Assembly: GCA_018608405.1 (NCBI GenBank)
Contig: JABAZP010000015.1
Coordinates: forward strand, 91,853-155,852
Direction of reading: 5' to 3'
DNA: 64,000 nucleotides
Source of the DNA: Flavobacteriales bacterium
GTDB lineage: Bacteria > Bacteroidota > Bacteroidia > Flavobacteriales_E > Vicingaceae
In this document: in pieces, positions 46,000 to 55,542 of the stretch
Position numbering within the stretch: position 1 is the stretch's first letter
Layout: each line of letters begins with the position of its first letter
Notes under the pieces: generated by a model
What the model was told of the DNA's origin: nothing
Seen by the model: the letters and a program-made list of their open reading frames with translations, nothing else
The model's database searches: none
Translations under genes and position numbers: made by a program

Positions 46000-48094
46000 T
46001 TAAAATCCAACCCGCAGTATACAAATATCATCTATTTGCTCTTCGTTCTTTCTCCAATCTCTAAAGCTCTTACCCAATGCATCATTAAATGGGTTTTCAC
46101 TATTATTTAAAGCCGATAAAAGGTGCTCTTTAAAGCCAGTTGATTTTAATTTTTTTCCTTTTTCTCCTCCAAATTGATCTAAGTAACCATCTGAAAATAA
46201 GAAAATTTGATCTCCTTTTGATACTTCAATTTTTGTACTTGTGAAAGGGGACCTTTTAATGAACTTACCAATGGGTTGCCGATCAGCTTTAAAATCTAAA
46301 AATTCATTTTTACGTAACAAATACAAGGGATTGAAGGCACCCGAATACACCAATTCGCTTTTATGATCCCACCTGCACAAGCAAATGTCCATTCCGTCGC
46401 TTACAATACCGTCAGCATTATCAAAGGTATGTTCTACAAGAATGGTTAAGCGATCTAAAATTTCACCCGGGTCTGTTAGCATCAATTCATTGATGCACCT
46501 GTTCAATGCATTGTCGCCTAAAACACTAACCAATGCTCCGGGTACACCATGTCCGGTGCAATCTGCTACAGCAAAAAACGTATATTTTTCGGTAGATTCT
46601 AACCAATAGAAATCTCCCGAGACTATATCTTTAGGCCGAAAGAAGATATCAAAGTCTCGGAACATCGCCTCCAATAACTTTTTAGAGGGAAGAATTGCAT
46701 CTTGCAATCGCTGAGCGTAGTTAATACTTTGAATGATTTCTTTATTCTGATTTTCCAACAAAGTGTTCTTCTGAACCACTTCTTGCGTTCTGAATTTCAC
46801 TTCTCTTTCCAGCGTTTCTGTTTGTTTGTTTTTCAGCAGGTTTATCTGCTCTAGTCGTTCAACAGCCTCTTGCTCAGCTACTAATTTATCATTTTGAGTT
46901 TTTCGATACCTCGCGGCTAAGGAGATTGAAAGAAATGCAACTTCAATTGCCGAGGCAATCTTGAGCGAGTTGGTTGCTAGAAATTCACTTTCTATTATAT
47001 TCACATTGCTCAATATGAAAGATATTGCACCCATCCATAGAAAAGCAAAAGCAAGTGTAACTTCAATTCCCGGTTTGTGTCCAGATTTATAACGGAGGTA
47101 AATTCCAACGAAAAAGAACGTAGTGATGATAAATGAAATTCCATTCAGCATAGGAAATGTAACCTCGTAGATCCAACCCTTTAAAAAGCTAGTAAATAGA
47201 AAGAAGCAAACAAGTCCAAAGAAGAAGTAGTAGAGGTTGGTGAACCATTTTTTCTCTTTGTAAAATTCTAAAAATTTGATTTGTATACGCTAAGAGAGAA
47301 AGCATAGAAATAGCAGCGAATATGAGAATAGAATGATTGCCTAAATAGTTAGAATGAGGCCATAGAAATTCAAAAGAAAAACCATCTAACGAGAGCTGGA
47401 ACATTCCCATTACGAAAACATAACTTACAAAATAGAAGTAAATTTTTTCTCGGAGCGCAATTCCAAAAAAGGTAAATAAAACAACTACCAATAAAATAAA
47501 ACCGTAGTATAAACCAAGAAAAAAAATCTCCTTTGAAACGAACTCTGTGAAGCCTTCTATGCTCCAAAATTTCATTGGTAGTTTTAGGATTTCTCCATCA
47601 CTTTTGGCTCTAACTATAATTCTGTAGCTGCTTTTTGCGGAAAATTCTACTGGAAAAACAAACTTTCTGTAGTCGTAAGCTCTTTGTTCAAATACAAAAT
47701 CATCTCCTGTGTGGAATTCTTTTACAATCAAGTTTTGATTATTTAAAAGGTACAAATCAACCTGGTTGGTTAACGACCTCGCTAGTTCAAGTATAAAACT
47801 CCGTTTATCATATCCTGAGTTTTTAACGTTTAACTCCATCCAAAAAGCTGAGTTTGTAAAATCCATATACGGTACCTCAGATGTAGCTTTAAAAGCATCA
47901 TCCGTATCGCCTAAACTCTTGGTTTAAATAATGTCATCAAGCGTTAATGTATCCTCCTGGTCTTCTAAAATCCATGCATGTGCAGCCAAGTGCATTGATT
48001 CTCCATCTTGAGGTAGTTCCACACTGTTTTGGCCAATTGAAAAAATAGAGAAGGCTAATGCAAAAAAGAAGAAAACAGTCTTTTTGAAACTCAT
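46000..48094 (-). pseudogene. 7TMR-DISM/SpoIIE-type phosphatase gene with TAA and a frameshift
   Basis: ATG at 48094 begins a signal peptide (MSFKKTVFFFFALAFS...SIGQ) and a 7TMR-DISMED2-like sensor region (HLAAHAWILEDQEDTLTLDD). TAA at 47924-47926 interrupts it, and the frame continues as TKSLGDTDDAFKATSEVPY into FWMELNVKN and the 7TM block. A second break lies in a T6 run on the plus strand (47248-47253). Removing one base gives REKWFTNLYYFFFGLVC, joining the downstream frame. After a coiled coil come SpoIIE/PP2C motifs: DIVSGDFYWLE, AVADCTGHGVPGALVS, DGMDICLCRWD and LFSDGYLDQFGG. Restored length is about 698 residues. Either ATG 47151 or a late start could still express an isolated coiled-coil/phosphatase piece. 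Confidence 0.82.
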
Positions 48095-48205
48095 GGTTCA
48101 AAAGTACTGCATCCCATTTAATTCTTAACTTTTTTTGTGAAGTTGATTTCGGGTATTTCTTCAAATCTGACGAACTTTCAACTTTGTTCAAGGTTTATTA
48201 AATAA

Positions 48206-49297
48206 ATGATAGGATTTAGATTTTCAGAGTTTTCAGAAGAGCTTAAGGACGAAACACCATTTGAGCGTCTGTTAAAGATATTCCTAGAGCTGATCACCCA
48301 TACTTCTGGCGATTTTGAGGAAAGTATGGCTTGGTTAAAGGAGTTAGATGACGAACATGGATTAACAACCCCAGAATATACGTTAGAGGACTTTAGAAGA
48401 GACTTAGAAGAAAAACGTTACATCAAGACAGACGAAAACAACCAAACAGGGCTGAGTGAAAAGTCAGAACAGTTGATTCGAAAAAAAGCGTTAGAGCAAA
48501 TTTTTGGAAAGCTGAAGAAAGGAGGGAAGGGAAACCACAAAACCAATTCTATTGGTCAAGGTGGTGAGAATAACACAGACCATAGACCTTTTCAATTTGG
48601 CGATACTCTAGATCAAATTGCTTTTACGGAGTCATTTAAAAATGCTCAAATCAATAATGGAATAGATTCTTTTCAAATGACTGAAAGGGATTTGGAGGTA
48701 ACAGAAAGTTTTCATTCCACTCAAATGTCAACGGTTTTGATGATTGATATTTCTCACTCCATGATTTTATACGGAGAGGACCGAATTACACCTGCTAAGA
48801 AAGTAGCAATGGCCTTAGCAGAGTTAATAACCACCAAATATCCAAAAGACAGTTTAGACATTGTGGTATTTGGAAATGATGCTTGGGAGGTAAAAATAAA
48901 GGATTTGCCATATTTGTCTGTCGGTCCATACCATACCAATACCGTTGCCGGGTTGGAGTTAGCTATGGATTTATTACGAAGAAGAAAGAATTCTAATCGC
49001 CAAATATTTATGATTACGGATGGTAAGCCTACTTGCTTGATTGAGAATGGTGAGTACTATCAAAATTCTTGGGGACAAGATCCCAAAATTCTAAACCGTA
49101 CGATTAACTTGGGCATTCAATGCAGGAAGTTGAACATTCCAATTACTACTTTCATGATTGCGAAAGACCCTTACTTACAAAAGTTTGTAGAGGAATTTAC
49201 GGAAGCCAACCAAGGTAAAGCATTTTACTCTGATTTAAATGGACTGGGCAATTTTATATTTACTGATTACGAAAAAAACAAAAGAAAAAGAGTTTAA
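48206..49297 (+). CDS. von Willebrand factor A domain protein
   Basis: The 363 residues have an N-terminal helical, acidic region (about 1-165) and a C-terminal vWA domain. A complete MIDAS is visible: DISHSM (DxSxS, about residue 183), the threonine in YHTNTVAGLELA (about 245), and ITDGKP (about 270). The partner AAA+ ATPase follows after two bases. vWA/MoxR pairs act as chaperone- or chelatase-like complexes that insert metals or remodel targets. The client here is unknown. Confidence 0.9.
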   Translation: MIGFRFSEFSEELKDETPFERLLKIFLELITHTSGDFEESMAWLKELDDEHGLTTPEYTLEDFRRDLEEKRYIKTDENNQTGLSEKSEQLIRKKALEQIFGKLKKGGKGNHKTNSIGQGGENNTDHRPFQFGDTLDQIAFTESFKNAQINNGIDSFQMTERDLEVTESFHSTQMSTVLMIDISHSMILYGEDRITPAKKVAMALAELITTKYPKDSLDIVVFGNDAWEVKIKDLPYLSVGPYHTNTVAGLELAMDLLRRRKNSNRQIFMITDGKPTCLIENGEYYQNSWGQDPKILNRTINLGIQCRKLNIPITTFMIAKDPYLQKFVEEFTEANQGKAFYSDLNGLGNFIFTDYEKNKRKRV

Positions 49298-49299
49298 AG

Positions 49300-50775
49300 A
49301 TGGAACTATTGAAGATAAAGACACTGAAACAACTTAAAGACGCAGGTTTTGAAGTGAAGAGTGTGAAGGATGAGCTCAGAGACAACTTAATCCAGAAAAT
49401 TAAGGCAAAAGAGAATGTGTTTCAAGGAATATTTGGCTACGAAGACACGGTTATTCCAAATATAGAACGTGCAATATTGTCAAGGCACAGCATCAACATG
49501 TTGGGACTTAGAGGGCAGGCGAAGACTAGAATTGCTAGAATGATGACCCAGTTATTAGACGAATACATGCCAATTATTGAAGGTAGCGAAGTCAACGATA
49601 ATCCTTTTGAGCCGGTATCTTATTTTGGGAAACAACTGCTGGAGCAAAAAGGTGATGATACTCCTATTGCTTGGGTGCACAGAAATGAGCGGTATGTTGA
49701 GAAACTAGCTACACCTGATGTCTCTATTGCAGATTTAATTGGAGATGTTGATCCAATTAAAGCGGCCAACTTAAAGCTAGACTATTCAGATCCGAGGGTT
49801 ATTCATTTTGGATTAATACCTAGAGCAAATAGATGTTTGTTTGTAATTAATGAATTGCCAGATTTACAAGCCCGAATTCAGGTAGCCTTATTCAATATTT
49901 TGCAAGAAGGGGATATTCAAATTAGAGGTTTTCAGTTGAGATTTCCCTTAGACATTCAATTTATGTTCACTGCGAACCCTGAAGATTACACGAATAGAGG
50001 TTCCATTATCACACCGCTAAAAGATAGGATTCAGAGTCAAATTATGACACATTACCCTAAGACAATTGAATTAGCCAAGGACATAACGAAGAGTGAAGCA
50101 AGAGTTACTACATTTCAAAATGACAATATCACCATTCCAGAAATCGTCAAGGATTTATTAGAGCAAATATCCTTTGAGGCGAGAGAAAGTGAATTTGTAG
50201 ACGAAAAGTCTGGGGTTTCTGCAAGACTTTCCATCTCAGCTTATGAAACCATGTTAAGCGCTGCAGAGAGAAGAATGCTAAAAAGTGGAGATTCAAAAAC
50301 TACTGTTCGAATTAGCGATGTAATGTCGGTTATACCCGCAATAATTGGCAAGATAGAAATGGTTTACGAAGGCGAGCAAGAAGGAGCAGTAAATGTTAGT
50401 TATGCTCTAATACGCTCTGCAATTCGAACCCAAGCTGTGACATTTTTTCCAGAATTGAAGGATTTAAAGAAATTGAAGAATAATTCTTCAGAAACTTACA
50501 ACTCTATTATCAATTGGTTTTCATCAAATAAATTAGATTTATTGAATGATTTATCTGAAAAAGATTTCCATAAAGAATTAGATCGTGTTGACAATTTAAA
50601 AAACATTGTCAATGAAAAATTTCCTGCTCTTCCTGAAGAAGGCGTTTACCTGATGATGGAGTATTTATTACACAGTTTAGCTGAATATTCTTATTTGAAT
50701 AAAAGTAAATTGGAACGAAGTTTTAAATTCGAAGACTTACTAGGTTCCATGTTTTCAGGCGATATGGAGTTATAA
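49300..50775 (+). CDS. MoxR/magnesium-chelatase-like AAA+ ATPase
   Basis: The 491 residues contain a ChlI-like AAA+ core. Walker A is GLRGQAKTR (about residues 69-77), where Ala replaces the usual Gly before Lys. The Walker B region is CLFVINELPDL (about 178-188), with Asn where Asp is usual, followed by FTANPEDYTNRGSIITPLKDR with sensor and arginine-finger positions. These variants recur in this Bacteroidota subgroup as I remember it. It pairs with the preceding vWA gene in one transcript. Confidence 0.88.
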   Translation: MELLKIKTLKQLKDAGFEVKSVKDELRDNLIQKIKAKENVFQGIFGYEDTVIPNIERAILSRHSINMLGLRGQAKTRIARMMTQLLDEYMPIIEGSEVNDNPFEPVSYFGKQLLEQKGDDTPIAWVHRNERYVEKLATPDVSIADLIGDVDPIKAANLKLDYSDPRVIHFGLIPRANRCLFVINELPDLQARIQVALFNILQEGDIQIRGFQLRFPLDIQFMFTANPEDYTNRGSIITPLKDRIQSQIMTHYPKTIELAKDITKSEARVTTFQNDNITIPEIVKDLLEQISFEARESEFVDEKSGVSARLSISAYETMLSAAERRMLKSGDSKTTVRISDVMSVIPAIIGKIEMVYEGEQEGAVNVSYALIRSAIRTQAVTFFPELKDLKKLKNNSSETYNSIINWFSSNKLDLLNDLSEKDFHKELDRVDNLKNIVNEKFPALPEEGVYLMMEYLLHSLAEYSYLNKSKLERSFKFEDLLGSMFSGDMEL

Positions 50776-50823
50776 GATCTCACAACCAATATGTTCTCAA
50801 CAACACCACTTAATGCTTGTACC

Positions 50824-51489
50824 ATGAAAAAGCAATTTTTATTACTCGTCTCAATTTGTCCATTCTTTAGTTTGTTGGCATGTAATACTCCAACAGAAAA
50901 TATAACGGAGAAAAGCACCGTTCTAACAGAAAAACAGATAGAAAAAGAAGGTTTGAAAAAGGCTTATTTCGCTAGCGGATGTTTTTGGTGTGTCGAAGCT
51001 GTTTTTGAATCAGTGAAAGGTGTGAAAGAGGCCGTTTCGGGATATTCAGGGGGTGATAAGGCAAATCCAACCTACAGAGAAGTTAGTTCTGGACAGTTAA
51101 AACATGCAGAAGCAGTAGAGGTTATTTACGATGAAAAACAAGTTAGTTTTGAAACCTTGGTTAAGGTTTTCTTTGGTTCTCAAGACCCTACAACCCCAAA
51201 TCAACAAGGGCCCGATCGCGGACCACAATACAGATCAATTGCTTTTTACACTAACCCATCTGAAAAGCAAATCATTGAAAACTACATAACGGAATTGACC
51301 GATAAGAAAGTTTTTAATGCACCAATAGTAACGGAAGTGGTTAAGTTTGAAAAGTTTTGGAATGCTGAGGATTACCATCAAGATTATGAAAGACGCAACC
51401 CTAACGTACCTTATGTTAGGTCCGTCTCCGTTCCACGCTTGAACCGTTTTAAAGAAAAGTTTCCTGAGTTACTGAAAGAGAATCACTAA
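50824..51489 (+). CDS. msrA: Peptide-methionine (S)-S-oxide reductase, lipoprotein form
   Basis: Reduces methionine-S-sulfoxide. I start at ATG 50824 (MKKQFLLLV), which leads into a lipoprotein signal with LLAC lipobox; the longer frame adds eleven residues without support. The mature 200 residues show AYFASGCFWCVEAVFE with the catalytic cysteine, GYSGGDKANPTYREV, HAEAVEVIYD and FWNAEDYHQDY. Predicted extracytoplasmic location matches the lipoprotein MsrB at 29.4 kb. It follows the MoxR gene by 48 bases and is convergent with the next gene. Confidence 0.94.
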   Translation: MKKQFLLLVSICPFFSLLACNTPTENITEKSTVLTEKQIEKEGLKKAYFASGCFWCVEAVFESVKGVKEAVSGYSGGDKANPTYREVSSGQLKHAEAVEVIYDEKQVSFETLVKVFFGSQDPTTPNQQGPDRGPQYRSIAFYTNPSEKQIIENYITELTDKKVFNAPIVTEVVKFEKFWNAEDYHQDYERRNPNVPYVRSVSVPRLNRFKEKFPELLKENH

Positions 51490-51502
51490 CCCAGGTTTTT
51501 AA

Positions 51503-52960
51503 TTATCGGCTAGTCTTTTTTAATTCAAAAAGATCTTTTCGTCTATCTCTAAGATTTTTAACACTACCAAATTGGTTTAGCTCACGGAGTAAGTCAAGGT
51601 CAACATCTGCAATCAATATCATTTCGGCATTCGGTGTAGCTTCCGCTTTTATTCCATTTGATGGAAAAGAAAAGTCACAAGGTGTAAATACGGCCGATTG
51701 CGCGTATTGAATGTCCATGTTATGAACCTTCGGTAAATTACCAACACTTCCTGCAATAGCTACATAACATTCATTTTCTATTGCCCTAGCTTGAGCACAA
51801 AGCCTAACGCGTGAATAACCATTCTGAGTATCCGTTAAAAATGGGACAAACAATATTTCCATGCCTTCATCAGCAAGTAACCTGCTTAATTCAGGAAATT
51901 CTGAATCGTAGCAAATAAGGATGCCAATTTTACCACAATCGGTATCGAAGGTTTTTATTTGTGAACCTCCTTGCATTCCCCACACTTTAGATTCATCAGG
52001 GGTCACGTGTAATTTCTCATACCGCTCGATACTCCCATCTCTTCTGCACAAATAACCTACATTGTAAAGTAAGTCATTTTTCATTTCAGGCATACTGCCG
52101 GTAATAACGTTGATATTGTAGGATATGGCTAATTCAGAAAACCGCTTCACAATTTCATCCGTGAACTTGGAAAGTTCTCGGATCGCTTCAGATTCAGGCA
52201 AGTGGTTATTATCTGCCATTAATGGAGCATTAAAAAATTCAGGAAAAAGGGCAAAATCTGATCGATAACCTGAAACGGCATCAATAAAATACTCCGCTTG
52301 CTGCATCAATTCTTCAAAGTCTTTGTACAATCGCATTTGCCATTGTATCAGACCCAATCGAATGATTTTCTTTTGATTAGCTGCTTTTTTTGTCTTTTTT
52401 TCAAAGTAAATGTTATCCCATTTGAGTAAAACCGCATATTCGCTAGAATCTTCATCACCCTCTAAGTAGCCCTTTAAAACTTTTTCAGGGTGGAAGTCGT
52501 TCGAAATTTGGAAACTAAGCACTGGGTCGTGAATTTCCTTTCGTTTTACTTTCTCAATGTATTCTTTTGGTCCGATTTCATCAGCAAACTTGTAAAAATT
52601 TGGAATTCTGCCACCAAAGGCTATTCCTCTTAAATTCAAACGCTCACATAATTTTTTTCGATAGTCGTAAAGCCGTCTTCCTAAACGTAACCCTCGGTAT
52701 TCTGGCTTAATGAAAACGTCAATTCCGTAGAGCATATCGCCCTCTTCATTGTGTGTACTGAAGGTGTAATTACCTGTTATTTCTTTGTAATTATGGTGAT
52801 CTGCGTAAGCCGAATTTTCTACACAAATAGACAGGGCACAGCCGGCCAATTGATTGTTCACTTTTAAAACAACCTGGCCTTCAGGAAACTTCTCTATTAA
52901 GGCCTGAATGTGAGTCTCTTTCCAATAGGAATCAGGCATGGTCGAGTAGGACTCTACCAT
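51503..52960 (-). CDS. GNAT-acetyltransferase/carbon-nitrogen hydrolase fusion
   Basis: The 485 residues fuse an N-terminal GNAT domain (about 1-150, with GIDVFIKPEYRGLRLGRRLYDYRK as the acetyl-CoA loop) to a nitrilase-superfamily domain (about 205-480). The nitrilase triad is visible as Glu in FALFPEFFNAP, Lys in YEKLHVTPDE and Cys in ILICYDSEFPELS. Annotated start ATG 52960 lies about 19 residues later than the family N terminus I would expect (YLTINDYQELKSA is encoded just upstream in the same frame, without a start codon). An ATG at 53029-53031 (MIEEIDNIEL) would join this frame only if one A were added at 53000-53002. See the findings. Confidence 0.85.
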   Translation of the reverse strand: MVESYSTMPDSYWKETHIQALIEKFPEGQVVLKVNNQLAGCALSICVENSAYADHHNYKEITGNYTFSTHNEEGDMLYGIDVFIKPEYRGLRLGRRLYDYRKKLCERLNLRGIAFGGRIPNFYKFADEIGPKEYIEKVKRKEIHDPVLSFQISNDFHPEKVLKGYLEGDEDSSEYAVLLKWDNIYFEKKTKKAANQKKIIRLGLIQWQMRLYKDFEELMQQAEYFIDAVSGYRSDFALFPEFFNAPLMADNNHLPESEAIRELSKFTDEIVKRFSELAISYNINVITGSMPEMKNDLLYNVGYLCRRDGSIERYEKLHVTPDESKVWGMQGGSQIKTFDTDCGKIGILICYDSEFPELSRLLADEGMEILFVPFLTDTQNGYSRVRLCAQARAIENECYVAIAGSVGNLPKVHNMDIQYAQSAVFTPCDFSFPSNGIKAEATPNAEMILIADVDLDLLRELNQFGSVKNLRDRRKDLFELKKTSR

Positions 52961-53031
52961 TGCTGATTTTAACTCTTGGTAGTCGTTTATTGTTAGGTAT
53001 TTAGTTCTATGTTGTCTATTTCCTCAATCAT

Positions 53032-53263
53032 TTTATCACTTATTTTAGCACTTTTACAATATCTAAAAGTGAGGCTAAATTAGCAAATAGATTAGTCAGG
53101 TAAACGCTAATGTGAAACAACCAAATACAATGTTTTAATCGACAGTTAAATATGTTATATTTTGAATAGTAATGTTATAGATGACATGTTGATCGAGGGT
53201 AATATTTTTAATCTCGATATTTTACCTGATTGGGTAGTACGATATAGGCTGTTATGAAGCGTT
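53032..53263. other. AT-rich intergenic stretch without visible features
   Basis: This gap lies between the fmt stop and the possible extended start of the GNAT-nitrilase gene. I see no ORF, no strong hairpin and no RNA gene. It may hold the promoter of the minus-strand GNAT-nitrilase gene. Confidence 0.4.
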
Positions 53264-54214
53264 TTATTTTAAAAACGAATAAGTATCAAAATTGAAGCCG
53301 TTTAGAAGATCTTTTACTGGCATTCTTTTCTTCCCTTCAATTTGTATATCGACTAACTTTAAGTCTAAATCTGCGGTACCAACAGTAATTTCTTTTTCCT
53401 CCACCATTACTTCTCCTGCTGACAATGTTTGACTACTTAAAAGTTCAACTCCATACACTTTTACATTAACAGTTTTATCACTATTACTATCGTACAAGGT
53501 TGACCAAGCTGTCGGGAAGGGACTCATGCCTCTAACCAAATGGTCTATTTCTTTAGCAGATTGAGACCAATTTATTTCACAGTCGTCTTTAAATATTTTG
53601 GGTGCTTCTTTGCTCTCCAATTTAGGTTGTGGGCTAGTATTTAAGTCATTGGTCTCAATACAATTTACGGTTTTAACAACCAGTTTACCACCAACTTTCA
53701 TTAATTTATCGTGAAGCGTTCCTGCTGTTTCACTTGGAGAAATAGCTACTTTTTCTTGAAAGATTAGGTCTCCCGTATCAATTTTGTGCTTTAAGAAAAA
53801 AGTCGTTACTCCAGTTTCTTTCTCTCCATTAATAATTGCCCAATTAATAGGCGCAGCACCTCGGTAATTTGGCAGTAAGGATGCGTGTAGGTTAAAAGTT
53901 CCTAGCTTCGGCATGTTCCATATCATTTCAGGTAACATTCTAAAGGCCACCACAGTTTGTAAATCTGCTTGGTAGCCTTTTAACGATGCAATAAAATCTT
54001 CGTCTTTAAGGTTCGTAGGTTGTAAAACCGGAATTCCTTTTGCTATGGCATACTTTTTTACTGCCGATTCATTTATTTTTTGACCTCGGCCCGCTTTACG
54101 ATCAGGAGCAGTAATGACAGCAACTACATTTTTGTCTGCTTCCATTAATGCATTTAAGCTTTCAACTGCAAAATCAGGTGTTCCAATAAATACAATTCTC
54201 AAATCATTTTTCAT
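53264..54214 (-). CDS. fmt: Methionyl-tRNA formyltransferase
   Basis: Formylates initiator Met-tRNA with 10-formyltetrahydrofolate. The 316 residues start IVFIGTPDFAVESLNAL and carry ASLLPNYRGAAPINWAIING (about residues 112-131), with the conserved Asn/His/Asp active site (NLHASLLP, and IDTGD near 145). The C-terminal OB-like domain (KELDxLVRGMSPFPTAW region) is complete. It overlaps the MATE gene by four bases and is the last gene of a long minus-strand string. Confidence 0.95.
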   Translation of the reverse strand: MKNDLRIVFIGTPDFAVESLNALMEADKNVVAVITAPDRKAGRGQKINESAVKKYAIAKGIPVLQPTNLKDEDFIASLKGYQADLQTVVAFRMLPEMIWNMPKLGTFNLHASLLPNYRGAAPINWAIINGEKETGVTTFFLKHKIDTGDLIFQEKVAISPSETAGTLHDKLMKVGGKLVVKTVNCIETNDLNTSPQPKLESKEAPKIFKDDCEINWSQSAKEIDHLVRGMSPFPTAWSTLYDSNSDKTVNVKVYGVELLSSQTLSAGEVMVEEKEITVGTADLDLKLVDIQIEGKKRMPVKDLLNGFNFDTYSFLK

Positions 54215-55542
54215 ATTACACTATTTTTCCAATTCCCAAACTTTAAGTACAAAATTGATAATAATCCCATAAAGCTGAAATAAATAAACTCTGAACTCCA
54301 AACGGCGACTAACGATAAATCTAAGATTAAAGCGAAGAAATAAGCAAAGGATAAGTAAATAGAAATACTGATAAACTCTATGCTCAACGTTACAAGAGTT
54401 TTACCCGTTCCTGTCACAGAAGAAAAGGTAATGAAGGCAATGCTGAAAAAGAGCATTGCGCCACAGATAACAGGTAAGATCTTTATTGCACCTTCAATTA
54501 AGTCCGCATCATCAGTGTAAATAGAAGTTACTTCAGACGGAAAAATCAAAAGCATTGGCAAAAAGGCAGCAGTTGCAAGAATGCTCATTATTACAATACG
54601 CTTTATGAGTAAAGGAACTTCTTCAATTCTATTCTCTCCCATAATATTAGACACTAAGGTGCTTGCTGCTGAACTAAAACCAAATAAAGGTATCATAACG
54701 ACCATATAGATACTTCTTACGATGTGAGAGACCCCTAAGTTGAATTCTCCCGTTTGCTCTATGATCATGAAAAAACTTAACCATGTGCACAACGCCATAA
54801 AGTTTTGTAACATGATTGGAGCAGCAGTTTTTAAAATGTGCAGTTGTTTTTTCCAACTAAAAGTTAATTCTTGAAAAAGGTTATACTTTTTGTAGTTTGT
54901 TCTAACAAGGGTAAAATAAGCAAAGTAGAGTAGTGCAACTATTTCAGAAATAACAGATGCTAAAGCTGCTCCTTTTATACCCATTTCAGGTAAGCCTAAC
55001 TTACCAAATATCAATAAGTAGTCGAGAACTACGTTAACCCCTGCTTGAATAAAAGTAGCTTTCGTCAGCACCTTTGTGTTGGTCGTTCCGGTATAGAAAG
55101 CGATAAACAGAAAATTAAAGAAGGCAAAGAAAATACCATAGCTTCTAATGGATAAGTAATCGATAGATGCCTGTAAAATATTTTCTGAGGCTACAACGGT
55201 AGAGAGTATTTGAGGTGTGAAAAGCTTTACAAAAGCAAAGAGTAGCAAGGAAATAGGAAGTAAGAAGAACAAACCCGCATTGAATAATTCTCCTATTTCA
55301 CGGAGGTTGCCTTCACCATTTCTTCTACCGATGATAATTTGGCAGCCAATTGTAAAGCCAAATCCAATCATCATGATCACCAAGTAAAAAATTCCGGCAT
55401 TTCCAGCTGCCCCAAGTTCTACAATTCCGTAGCGACCTAAGAAAGCAGTATCTGTTACATTTACAATGTTTTGAGCTACACCACTTAAAATGATGGGATA
55501 AGAAACTTTCCAAATACTTTTGTAATCTATGGCTTGATTCAT
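54211..55542 (-). CDS. MATE-family efflux transporter
   Basis: The 443 residues have twelve predicted helices arranged as two pseudo-symmetric halves. The N terminus YPIILSGVAQNIVNVTDTAFLGRYG is a MATE landmark. The second half repeats it around APIMLQNFMALCTWLSFFMI. MATE exporters are driven by sodium or proton gradients and expel drugs or metabolites; the substrate is unknown. It overlaps fmt downstream and the RlmI-like gene upstream by four bases each. Confidence 0.92.
   Translation of the reverse strand: MNQAIDYKSIWKVSYPIILSGVAQNIVNVTDTAFLGRYGIVELGAAGNAGIFYLVIMMIGFGFTIGCQIIIGRRNGEGNLREIGELFNAGLFFLLPISLLLFAFVKLFTPQILSTVVASENILQASIDYLSIRSYGIFFAFFNFLFIAFYTGTTNTKVLTKATFIQAGVNVVLDYLLIFGKLGLPEMGIKGAALASVISEIVALLYFAYFTLVRTNYKKYNLFQELTFSWKKQLHILKTAAPIMLQNFMALCTWLSFFMIIEQTGEFNLGVSHIVRSIYMVVMIPLFGFSSAASTLVSNIMGENRIEEVPLLIKRIVIMSILATAAFLPMLLIFPSEVTSIYTDDADLIEGAIKILPVICGAMLFFSIAFITFSSVTGTGKTLVTLSIEFISISIYLSFAYFFALILDLSLVAVWSSEFIYFSFMGLLSILYLKFGNWKNSVI

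Noticed and set aside
47937-48191. 84-codon ORF on the minus strand as a gene
   Set aside because: It overlaps, in another phase, the signal peptide and sensor start of the 7TMR-DISM gene, which is the better reading.
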